Positions 1 through 5,036 of a stretch of DNA of 5,036 nucleotides are shown here, piece after piece. The stretch is from positions 1 through 5,036 of the forward strand of contig JAFYUG010000347.1 in the NCBI GenBank assembly GCA_017558545.1, written 5' to 3'. A program made the translations under genes and the position numbers. Position 1 is the stretch's first letter, and the number at the start of each line of letters is the position of its first letter. The notes below the pieces were generated by a model, which saw only the letters and a list, made by a program, of their open reading frames with translations, did not search any database and was not told where the DNA came from. Origin of the DNA: Oscillospiraceae bacterium. GTDB taxonomy: Bacteria; Bacillota; Clostridia; Oscillospirales; Oscillospiraceae.

Positions 1-49
1 CCTGCCTCGCTTTGCGAGGCTTCCCCCCTTGAAAAAGGGGGGCTTTAAA
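1..49. repeat. Palindromic intergenic repeat with two hairpins
   Basis: Two back-to-back perfect inverted repeats are visible: a 7-bp stem at 4-10/14-20 with a TTT loop, and an 8-bp stem at 23-30/35-42 (six C then TT, against AA then six G) with a GAAA loop. The block ends in GGCTTTAAA. It has no T-tract on either strand, so it is not a typical terminator, and no reading frame uses it. The AGGCTTC...GGCTTTAAA outline recurs at 3789-3822, which suggests a dispersed repeat family. Similar elements are, from memory, common between genes in Clostridia. The left boundary is the window edge, so the element may be longer. Confidence 0.6.
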
Positions 50-73
50 TGCGTAATCTTAATTTTTCGCACA

Positions 74-202
74 CCCGTAGGGCACGACGACTCGGCGCGC
101 CGCATAGGGGGGTACGGATTGCCACAGCGCCTACGGCGCTTCGCAATGACTATATTTTTTGCTCTGCGCCGATTGTAGGGGACGGCGTCCTCTTTCGTCC
201 CG
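74..202. repeat. Hairpin-rich intergenic repeat mosaic
   Basis: Three parts can be read. At 77-103 and 176-202 there are two imperfect copies of a unit beginning GTAGGG, followed by ACG-CG-CTC-type sequence; the second copy can fold through GGGACG (179-184) and CGTCCC (196-201). Between them, 118-147 forms a stem of ATTGC/GCAAT, a small internal loop, then a perfect AGCGCC/GGCGCT stem around TAC. That unit, ending in CGCAATGAC, resembles a widespread clostridial intergenic repeat (recollection, not a search). The whole is best read as non-coding repetitive DNA. A 76-codon open frame at 49-279 crosses it, but the protein is low-quality and lacks a ribosome binding site. Confidence 0.55.
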
Positions 203-228
203 AATTGAGCGTATCTCTTTTTTGCCAA

Positions 229-289
229 TCCCTCAGTCAAAAATCTTCGATTTTTGCCAGCTCCCTTTACACAAGGTAGCCCTTAAAGG
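229..289. repeat. Intergenic repeat with CCCTCAGTCA / CTCCCTTTACACAAGG signature
   Basis: An 8-bp perfect inverted repeat CAAAAATC/GATTTTTG (238-245/249-256) with a TTC loop is followed by an 8-bp stem GCTCCCTT/AAGGTAGC (260-267/273-280) with one mismatch around TACAC. The order CCCTCAGTCA, hairpin, CAGCTCCCTTTACACAAGG is one I recognise as a common intergenic repeat in Oscillospiraceae and related Clostridia. The expected AAGGGAGCC end is here AAGGTAGCC, so this copy has a point change in the second stem. No gene is supported in the region. Confidence 0.55.
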
Positions 290-300
290 AATTGATAAAT

Positions 301-336
301 AAAAAAGCTCCGAAGGGATTTTCCTTCGGAGCTTTT
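301..336 (-). terminator. Rho-independent terminator of the OFA transporter gene
   Basis: A perfect 14-bp inverted repeat (303-316 against 323-336; AAAAGCTCCGAAGG and its complement) encloses a 6-nt loop. Read on the minus strand, the GC-rich stem runs into a TTTTTT tract at 306-301. It begins 18 nt after the TAA stop of the transporter gene. The other side of the stem also ends in TTTT, so weak activity against plus-strand transcripts is possible. Confidence 0.9.
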
Positions 337-353
337 AATATGTACTGTCTTTC

Positions 354-1577
354 TTACTTGGCCTCGGCCTTCTGCTTTTTGATGCAGGCGTTGATGATGA
401 TGAAAATCACGATGGTGACAACTGCGGAGAGAGCAGCCATGATGAAGGTGAGGGTGTAAGCGCCGGTGGCGGCGTACATTGCGTTGGAGATAGCGTTGAA
501 TACGATGGAGCTGAGACCCAGAGCCAGCATGATGACGCCGTAGTTAGCGCCGGAGTTCTTGGGACCGAAGAAGTCGGTGCTGGTGGCGGGGTTAACAGCA
601 GCGGGGCCGCCGTAAGCAAAGGCGGTTACAAGGATGACAACGAAGTATGCGTACTCGCCAACGAAGATGAGGAGCAGAGCGCAAACGGCGGTGATAACGG
701 AGAGAATGTGCATGGTGTTGATGCGGCCGAGCTTATCGGAGAGAGAAGCCATGATGAGGCGGCCTGCTGCGTTGAAAAGACCGGTGAGGGAAACGCAGGT
801 GATGGCCAGAGCCTCGGTGAGTCCGCGCTCAACGCCAAGACCCTTGATGAGGGGAGTTACAAGGTTCCAGGTGCCGTTATAGAAGAAGATGCCGAAGAAG
901 AGGCACCAGAAGGGCAGGGTATTGATAGCCACGGAGAGGGGCATATCCTTGGTGTCGATGGAAGTCTTCTTGGGAGCGGGGATGGGCAGAGTGGAGAGAT
1001 ACTCTGCGGAGGGGAGCTTAACGAACAAGCTGGCAACAAGACCAACAACAAGGAAGACGATGGAGAGTATGCGGAGGGTGGTGCTGATGGTCATAACGCC
1101 CAGCATCTTGCCGATAATGGGGGAGAAAACAACGGTGGCAAGGCCGAAGGTGGAGGTGCCAAGGCCGGAGGCGAAGCCGCGGCGATGGGGGAACCACTTC
1201 TGAATGCCGGAGATAACTGCGCCATAGGTGAAGCCGCAGCCGATACCGCCGATGATGCAGTAGGTTACATAGAAGCCGATGATGCCTGCGCCAACGGGGA
1301 TGAAGGAGCTGGCGAGGATGCCGCCGCCGAAGAGGATCATGCCAAGCATGCAGACCTTCTTGGGGCCGATTTTGTCGTTGAGAGCGCCGCCGGCGAAGTT
1401 ACCGACGCAGAAAGCAAAGAGCATGAAGCTGGCGACGAGGTTGACAGCGCCGTCTTCCCACATGTAGTAATCTATGGTTGCTTTTTTCAGAACGCTCCAA
1501 ACATAGAGAATGCCCACGCAAAGCTGTGCCACCAGAAGGGCAACAACGGGGACAATGGGAGATTGTTTTTTAGCCAT
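354..1577 (-). CDS. MFS transporter, oxalate/formate antiporter (OFA) family
   Basis: This 407-residue integral membrane protein is predicted to carry a small carboxylate across the cytoplasmic membrane by antiport or symport. Twelve hydrophobic segments are visible, roughly at 8-28, 46-64, 76-94, 98-122, 136-158, 166-187, then after a polar loop (188-215) 219-243, 254-276, 288-307, 309-330, 343-365 and 372-397. The MFS loop 2-3 motif appears as GGALNDKIGPKK (63-74) and its half-repeat as ASLSDKLGR (277-285). OFA-type signatures are KWFPHRRGFASGLG (127-140) and FFGPKNSGANYG (336-347). Length fits the family. The start ATG has a GAGG site 7 nt upstream. Arg273 sits where OxlT has its substrate arginine, but the OxlT substrate lysine position appears to be Leu353, so oxalate is doubtful. 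The gene is transcribed alone, divergently from the molybdoenzyme gene, and has its own promoter and terminator. The family call is firm; the substrate is unknown. Confidence 0.9.
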   Translation of the reverse strand: MAKKQSPIVPVVALLVAQLCVGILYVWSVLKKATIDYYMWEDGAVNLVASFMLFAFCVGNFAGGALNDKIGPKKVCMLGMILFGGGILASSFIPVGAGIIGFYVTYCIIGGIGCGFTYGAVISGIQKWFPHRRGFASGLGTSTFGLATVVFSPIIGKMLGVMTISTTLRILSIVFLVVGLVASLFVKLPSAEYLSTLPIPAPKKTSIDTKDMPLSVAINTLPFWCLFFGIFFYNGTWNLVTPLIKGLGVERGLTEALAITCVSLTGLFNAAGRLIMASLSDKLGRINTMHILSVITAVCALLLIFVGEYAYFVVILVTAFAYGGPAAVNPATSTDFFGPKNSGANYGVIMLALGLSSIVFNAISNAMYAATGAYTLTFIMAALSAVVTIVIFIIINACIKKQKAEAK

Positions 1578-1583
1578 AATTTT

Positions 1584-1589
1584 ACCTCA
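1584..1589 (-). promoter_or_regulatory. Ribosome binding site of the OFA transporter gene
   Basis: Read on the minus strand this is TGAGGT, a good match to the anti-Shine-Dalgarno complement, 6 to 7 nt before the ATG at 1577. It supports that start, which also gives a normal positively charged N-terminus (MAKKQ) just before the first helix. Confidence 0.75.
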
Positions 1590-1611
1590 ATTCAATAATT
1601 GTTCACCCTGC

Positions 1612-1640
1612 ATTATCGCAAAAATCCCAAGATTTTTCAA
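1612..1640 (-). promoter_or_regulatory. SigA-type promoter for the OFA transporter gene
   Basis: On the minus strand a TTGAAA -35 box (1640-1635) is separated by exactly 17 nt from a GATAAT -10 box (1617-1612), preceded by TGC, an extended -10. Both boxes match the vegetative consensus at 5 of 6 positions. Transcription would start near 1605, leaving a leader of about 28 nt that contains the GAGG ribosome binding site. The 17-nt spacer is almost entirely occupied by an inverted repeat (1619-1637), a possible operator. Confidence 0.75.
1619..1637. promoter_or_regulatory. Inverted repeat inside the transporter promoter, possible operator
   Basis: AAAAATC (1620-1626) and GATTTTT (1631-1637) form a perfect 7-bp inverted repeat around CCAA. 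It lies between the -35 and -10 boxes of the minus-strand promoter, where a bound repressor would block RNA polymerase. The same arms, CAAAAATC and GATTTTT, occur with a 3-nt loop at 238-256 in the left repeat region. In AT-rich DNA such a repeat can arise by chance, so operator function is only a possibility. Confidence 0.3.
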
Positions 1641-1688
1641 TAGTTTTCTTAGCTTTAATTAATAATTTGTCTTTTTTTATAAGTGAGC

Positions 1689-1717
1689 TTTTCAAAAGGG
1701 GCGGCAGATGTTAAAAT
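1689..1717 (+). promoter_or_regulatory. Candidate promoter for the molybdopterin oxidoreductase gene
   Basis: TTTTCA (1689-1694, 4 of 6 matches to the -35 consensus) is followed after 17 nt by TAAAAT (1712-1717, 5 of 6 to the -10 consensus), which has a TG one base upstream (1709-1710), an extended -10. A start near 1724 would give a leader of about 36 nt to the ATG at 1760. The -35 boxes of the two divergent promoters are about 48 bp apart, so one bound regulator could act on both. Confidence 0.45.
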
Positions 1718-1740
1718 TGACCCATAAAGAATTTTTCAAC

Positions 1741-1754
1741 GGAGGATATGAGGG
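1741..1754 (+). promoter_or_regulatory. Ribosome binding site deciding the oxidoreductase start
   Basis: GGAGG at 1741-1745 leaves only 2 nt before the first in-frame ATG at 1748, too close for efficient initiation. An overlapping GAGGG at 1750-1754 lies 5 nt before the second in-frame ATG at 1760. The second start puts the first cluster cysteine at residue 7, usual for this family. I therefore prefer 1760; 1748 would add only four residues (MRVI). Confidence 0.55.
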
Positions 1755-1759
1755 TAATT

Positions 1760-3793
1760 ATGAAGAAAATAAGCACCTGTCCCGTCTGCTCCCGCCGCTG
1801 CACCATGGAGATAGAAGTTGAAAACGGTCAAATGCTCTCTCTTCGGGGCAAAAATGACGAGGGCTTTGAGCATTGCAGCGCCCTTTGCCCCAAGGGCATT
1901 CGCGCCATCGAATACAGAAACCGCCCCGACCGCATCCTCTCCCCCCTGCGCCGTGTTGGAGAAAGAGGCGAGGGCAAGTTTGAAGAAATAAGCTGGGATG
2001 AGGCTATTGAGGAAATTTCCCAAAAGCTCCTGACCCTCAGAGAAGAGAGAGGAGCATCCTCCGTGGCCTTTTTCGCAGGCTACACCAAGTGGTTTCGCCC
2101 ATTGCTCCAGCGCTTTGCCGCATATTTCGGCAGCGTGAATTACGGCACGGAGTCCAGCTCCTGCCAGCGCTCCGCCATTATGGCCAACATCTGCGATACC
2201 GGCCTGCAGGCTGCCCCCGACTATGAAAACGCAGGGGTAATTCTGGCCACCGCCCGCCGCCGCTTCCAGCCCCCTTTGAAGGCTGCTGTGAAAAGAGGCG
2301 CTAAGTTTATCGTGGTGGACTGCGGCGAAAGCCCCGAGATAAAGTCCTTGGCCACGGTGCACCTGCGCCCCCGCCCCGGCACGGATATAGCCCTTGCCTA
2401 CGCCATAGCGAGGGAGCTTATTATCTCGGGCAAGGTGGATGAGGATTATATCTCCCGCCATGTCCACGGCTATGAGGCCTATGCCCGCCGCGCCATGGAG
2501 TATAGCCCCGAAGTGGCTGAGGCTCTTACGGGCATTCCTGCCAAGGACATAGTCACCGCCGCAGGCATTATTGGGGAAAATTTGCCCCTCAGCATATTCG
2601 AGGGCTTCACGGGGCTTATCCACCACCGAAACGGTATGCAGGCCGTCCGCGCATGGGAGGCCTTGGGGGCTATCACCGGCTCTTATGGCCGTCCCGGCGG
2701 CAATATGCCCGTGGCCAGACTGCGCTGCGATGGCTACGGTGAGAGCAATTTTAGAAGCTTCGAGCTATCCCACCCCTTTGAAATGGATAGGTCGGAGCGC
2801 ATAGGCAGTGAGCGCTTCCCCCTTTGGAGCGCCCTTTTGGACGAATGTCAGGCCATGGACTTCCCCGCTGCCGCCGAAAATGGCACTCTTCGGGCTATCT
2901 TCGCCCTTGGCATGAACGCAAGAATGTTCCCGAATAGCGAGGGAATATTTGAAATGCTGAAAAAGCTTGATTTCTTCGTTAACTGCGATGTGTTCCTCAG
3001 CGATACCTGCCGCTATGCGGATATAGTCCTGCCTGCCGCCGTCAGCTTTGAGCGCCGCCAGCTGGCCACGGTGAAGTTTGACTCCATGGTATATCTTCAG
3101 GAGCCGGTGGTGGAGCCTCTTGGCCTTGCCCGCAGCGACCATGAAATTTTGGCTATGCTCTCCCGCAAAATGGGTCTCGGTGACGAGATTTTGGAAGGGG
3201 AGCGGGAAAAGGTTTGGGAATTTTTGCTCTCCGGCACGGGCATAAGCCTCGATGAGCTTAAAGAGAGAGGCCGACCCGTGGCCATTCCTCCCGTGAAAAA
3301 GCCCCTGCCTCTGGAAGAAGGCTTCCCCACACCCAGCGGAAAGTTCGAGCTTAGCTCTCTGCACATAGCTCCCTTTGCCCATCTTGACCCCTTGCCCGAC
3401 TTTTTTGACCCCCTTGGGGATCAGGATAGGGAGGCTTACCCCCTCTGCCTTATGGCAGGTGTACGAACAGAGCGATATGGCCATGCTCTCCATTGCCGCA
3501 CCCATACTGTCCCCGAAATCCGCGCATTGCGTCCCGAGGCCGCCGTGGATGTCCATCCCGAGGACGCCGAGGCTCTCGGCATAAGTAAGGGCGACAGAGT
3601 CAGCCTTGAAAGCCCTTGGGGAGCAATAGAGGTGGGCGTGGATATTGATGACGGCCTCCTGCGAGGCTGCGTGAATATGTACCACGGTTATAGCGAGGCG
3701 GATGTAAATACCCTCATCCCGGCCCATTACCTTGACCCCAATTCCGGCTTCCCCGGCTATAAGGCCATAGCTTGCAGAATAAGGAAGGTTTAA
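1760..3793 (+). CDS. Molybdopterin (bis-MGD) oxidoreductase, cytoplasmic, 4Fe-4S containing
   Basis: This 677-residue protein belongs to the DMSO reductase/formate dehydrogenase superfamily. Its N-terminal cluster domain has C7-x2-C10-x3-C14-x28-C43 (C43 in CPKG), ligands for one 4Fe-4S cluster. WDEAI (79-83) opens the catalytic domain. NYGTESSSC places Cys135 as the probable Mo or W ligand. Cofactor-contact motifs include RPRPGTD (203-209), GRPGGN (310-315), DTCRYADIVLPA (415-426) and TPSGKFEL (524-531). The C-terminal cofactor-binding domain spans about 555-677, with HPEDAEALGISKGD (599-612) and NMYHGYSEADVN (639-650). There is no twin-arginine or Sec signal, so it should act in the cytoplasm. 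No ferredoxin-like or membrane subunit gene lies in the window, so its electron partner is unknown. The expected W-G-x-N-P motif near 162-170 is replaced by an arginine-rich stretch. It converges on a CoA-transferase gene 73 nt downstream and diverges from an OFA transporter. Substrate cannot be told from sequence; phs/psr-like, acetylene-hydratase-like and transhydroxylase-like roles are all possible. Confidence 0.88.
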   Translation: MKKISTCPVCSRRCTMEIEVENGQMLSLRGKNDEGFEHCSALCPKGIRAIEYRNRPDRILSPLRRVGERGEGKFEEISWDEAIEEISQKLLTLREERGASSVAFFAGYTKWFRPLLQRFAAYFGSVNYGTESSSCQRSAIMANICDTGLQAAPDYENAGVILATARRRFQPPLKAAVKRGAKFIVVDCGESPEIKSLATVHLRPRPGTDIALAYAIARELIISGKVDEDYISRHVHGYEAYARRAMEYSPEVAEALTGIPAKDIVTAAGIIGENLPLSIFEGFTGLIHHRNGMQAVRAWEALGAITGSYGRPGGNMPVARLRCDGYGESNFRSFELSHPFEMDRSERIGSERFPLWSALLDECQAMDFPAAAENGTLRAIFALGMNARMFPNSEGIFEMLKKLDFFVNCDVFLSDTCRYADIVLPAAVSFERRQLATVKFDSMVYLQEPVVEPLGLARSDHEILAMLSRKMGLGDEILEGEREKVWEFLLSGTGISLDELKERGRPVAIPPVKKPLPLEEGFPTPSGKFELSSLHIAPFAHLDPLPDFFDPLGDQDREAYPLCLMAGVRTERYGHALHCRTHTVPEIRALRPEAAVDVHPEDAEALGISKGDRVSLESPWGAIEVGVDIDDGLLRGCVNMYHGYSEADVNTLIPAHYLDPNSGFPGYKAIACRIRKV

Positions 3794-3822
3794 AGGCTTC
3801 TCCTCGAGGAGAAGGCTTTAAA
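3789..3822. repeat. 34-bp near-palindrome spanning the oxidoreductase stop codon
   Basis: The sequence reads the same on both strands apart from one G-G mismatch (3796/3815): TTTAAAG, then CTTCTCCTC and GAGGAGAAG, then CTTTAAA. The TAA stop at 3791-3793 is inside the left arm. It can form a 3' hairpin in the oxidoreductase mRNA, but is followed by an A-rich run rather than a T-tract, so on the plus strand it is not a standard terminator. Its outer ends match the repeat at 14-49. Confidence 0.65.
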
Positions 3823-3828
3823 GAAGAA

Positions 3829-3858
3829 AAACCCGATAGCCTTTTGGCTATCGGGTTT
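3829..3858 (-). terminator. Rho-independent terminator of the CoA-transferase gene
   Basis: A perfect 13-bp stem (3829-3841 against 3846-3858; AAACCCGATAGCC and its complement) has a 4-nt loop. On the minus strand it begins 8 nt after the TAA stop and continues into TTTTTCTTCTTT, a good terminator tail. In the plus direction it is followed by TTTATGATTTATTATT, a poorer but possible tail, so it may also stop transcripts of the converging oxidoreductase gene. Confidence 0.9.
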
Positions 3859-3866
3859 ATGATTTA

Positions 3867-5036
3867 TTATTCTCCAAATGCCTTTCCGAGGCCGCCCCAT
3901 TTTTCCATGAAGATGCCCTCGTCCATGAGCTTCAGCTGGGGAGAAACTGCCAAATCGAAGTCCACATTGGCAAGGATGTCCTTTTCAAGGTCAATGCCGG
4001 GTGCGATTTCAATAACGGTCATCTTGCCGTCCACAAGGCGCATAACGCAGCGCTCGGTGACATAGATGACGTCCTGACCGGGCTTGATGTACTTACCCGC
4101 GAAGGTAATCTGCTCAACGGCCTTGACTATCTTCTTAACCTTGCCCTCCTGCACTATGGTGAGCTTGCCGTCGCCTATGGCGAGCTTAGCCTTGCCCATG
4201 AAAGTGCCGCAGAAAACAACCTTGGGAGTGGCGTTGGTGATGTCGATAAAGCCGCCGGGGCCGGTGAGGCGGGGGCCAAACTTGCTGACGTTGACATTAC
4301 CCTCCTCGTCGCATTCGCCCATGCCAAGGCAGGTCATGTCCAGACCGCCGCCGGAGATAATGTCGAATATGGAGCCGTGGTCAATAACGGCCTCGGGGTT
4401 GTAGCTGCTGCCGAAGTTGGGCAGAGCGCAGGGCACGCCGCCCACCATGCCGGACTCGCAGCACATGGTAATGCGGTCAATATAGCCTTCCTCCGCAAGA
4501 ATGTTGCCAACGTCGGCGCTCATGCCAACGCCAAGGTTGAGGACATAGCCTTCCTTGACCTCGGCGGCGCAGCGGCGGGCAATAACCTTGCGCTCGCTGA
4601 GAGCAAGGGGAGGAATGGCCTTGAGAGGGCGGCGAATTTGGCCGGAGAAGGCAGGCTCGAAATAGCGGCCCTCGGTCTGCCAGCAGGCCATGGGGTCGGT
4701 GGCCTCAACAACATAGTCCACCAGTATGCCGGGGATTTTAACCTCTTTGGGAGGAATAGTGTCGTTTTTGGTGATGTATTCAACCTGAACGATGACTATG
4801 CCGCCGCTGTTCCTGGCAGCAGATGCAACGGCCAAGCCCTCGTTCACTATGCCCTCGTGGAGGAAGGAGATGTTGCCGTTTTCGTCGGCAATAGTGCCGC
4901 GAAGCAGAGCCACATCAAGGGGGAAGGACTTATAGAAAAGGTATTCTTCGCCGGCGAAAGTAACAAGCTCCGCAACGTCGCTCTTGGTGCACTCATTCAT
5001 GCGGCCGCCTTCAAGACGGGGGTCAACGAAGGTGCC
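3867..5036 (-). CDS. Acyl-CoA:acetate/propionate CoA-transferase (YdiF/Pct type), N-terminus cut by window edge
   Basis: The enzyme moves CoA between an acyl-CoA donor and a carboxylate acceptor in the cytoplasm through a glutamyl-CoA thioester. The frame stays open to the right edge: upstream of the Met codon at 5000 it reads GTFVDPRLEGGR, which matches the conserved stretch before MNE in propionate CoA-transferases. That Met is therefore internal. The 389 visible residues hold the end of the first CoA-transferase domain and the whole second one; about 130 N-terminal residues should be missing compared with the usual 520-530. The catalytic glutamate is Glu194 of the fragment (codon 4457-4455), in CCESGMVGGVP. 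GPGGFIDI (259-266 of the fragment) is the glycine-rich active-site segment, and SPQLKLMDEGIF is a typical C-terminal signature. The stop is 8 nt before a strong terminator. The YdiF/Pct family is clear; whether propionate, lactate, acetate or another acid is the acceptor is not. Confidence 0.92.
   Translation of the reverse strand, partial: GTFVDPRLEGGRMNECTKSDVAELVTFAGEEYLFYKSFPLDVALLRGTIADENGNISFLHEGIVNEGLAVASAARNSGGIVIVQVEYITKNDTIPPKEVKIPGILVDYVVEATDPMACWQTEGRYFEPAFSGQIRRPLKAIPPLALSERKVIARRCAAEVKEGYVLNLGVGMSADVGNILAEEGYIDRITMCCESGMVGGVPCALPNFGSSYNPEAVIDHGSIFDIISGGGLDMTCLGMGECDEEGNVNVSKFGPRLTGPGGFIDITNATPKVVFCGTFMGKAKLAIGDGKLTIVQEGKVKKIVKAVEQITFAGKYIKPGQDVIYVTERCVMRLVDGKMTVIEIAPGIDLEKDILANVDFDLAVSPQLKLMDEGIFMEKWGGLGKAFGE

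Noticed and set aside
77..202. CRISPR array from the two GTAGGG units
   Set aside because: There are only two imperfect copies, about 99 bp apart, with another palindromic element between them; no regular repeat-spacer pattern exists.
49..279. Small open frame of 76 codons on the plus strand
   Set aside because: It crosses several palindromic repeats, lacks a Shine-Dalgarno site and has an arginine-rich, unfamiliar product; the open frame is probably chance.
708..1598. Long open frame of 296 codons on the plus strand
   Set aside because: It is exactly antisense to the OFA transporter, whose membrane topology and family motifs are clear. The antisense product is a Gly/Ala/Glu/Asp-rich low-complexity protein with no ribosome binding site, as expected from codon bias of the real gene.
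1666..1694. Alternative plus-strand promoter using TTGTCT (1667-1672) or TATAAG (1678-1683)
   Set aside because: TTGTCT has no -10 box at a suitable distance, and TATAAG has only a 3-of-6 match in the -35 position; the pair at 1689-1717 fits better.
1736..2626. Open frame of 296 codons on the minus strand
   Set aside because: It is antisense to the cluster and N-terminal domains of the oxidoreductase, including the cysteine motif, and begins without a sensible ribosome binding site.
2765..3727. Open frame of 320 codons on the minus strand
   Set aside because: It is antisense to the conserved catalytic and C-terminal domains of the molybdopterin oxidoreductase and shows no recognisable domain.
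3867..5000. Treating the Met codon at 5000 as the true start of the CoA-transferase
   Set aside because: The frame is open upstream to the window edge and its 12 codons match the conserved GTF-DPRLEGG segment of the family, so the gene starts outside the window.

Overview
The window looks like a piece of chromosome from an anaerobic, moderately GC-rich Firmicute, probably class Clostridia and perhaps Oscillospiraceae-like. This rests on the gene content (OFA-type MFS carrier, YdiF/Pct-type CoA-transferase, soluble bis-MGD molybdoenzyme), GAGG-type ribosome binding sites, and an intergenic stretch of short palindromic repeats that resemble elements I know from clostridial genomes. The taxonomic call is inference; there is no rRNA or marker gene here.

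Layout. Positions 1-300 hold no credible gene, only a mosaic of hairpin-forming repeats. A rho-independent terminator at 303-336 closes a minus-strand gene at 354-1577, a 12-helix oxalate/formate-antiporter-family (OFA) MFS transporter. The AT-rich gap 1578-1759 carries divergent promoter candidates: a strong extended -10 promoter for the transporter and a weaker one for the plus-strand gene at 1760-3793. That gene encodes a 677-residue molybdopterin (bis-MGD) oxidoreductase with an N-terminal 4Fe-4S cluster and no export signal. Its stop codon lies inside a 34-bp near-palindrome (3789-3822), followed by a perfect 13-bp terminator hairpin (3829-3858). The terminator mainly serves the converging minus-strand gene from 3867 to the right edge, an acetate/propionate-type acyl-CoA:carboxylate CoA-transferase whose N-terminus lies beyond the window.

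How the parts may work together. The transporter is predicted to move a small carboxylate, the CoA-transferase to activate a carboxylate by exchanging CoA with an acyl-CoA, and the cytoplasmic molybdoenzyme to do a redox or hydroxyl-transfer step. This would make a compact organic-acid module, but the three genes are in divergent/convergent orientation rather than one operon, so the link is inference. The most interesting points are an apparent loss of the usual W-G-x-N-P cofactor motif in the molybdoenzyme, replacement of the OxlT substrate lysine in the transporter, and a palindromic repeat family present both at the left edge and across the molybdoenzyme stop codon. I found no CRISPR array, tRNA, rRNA or transposase.
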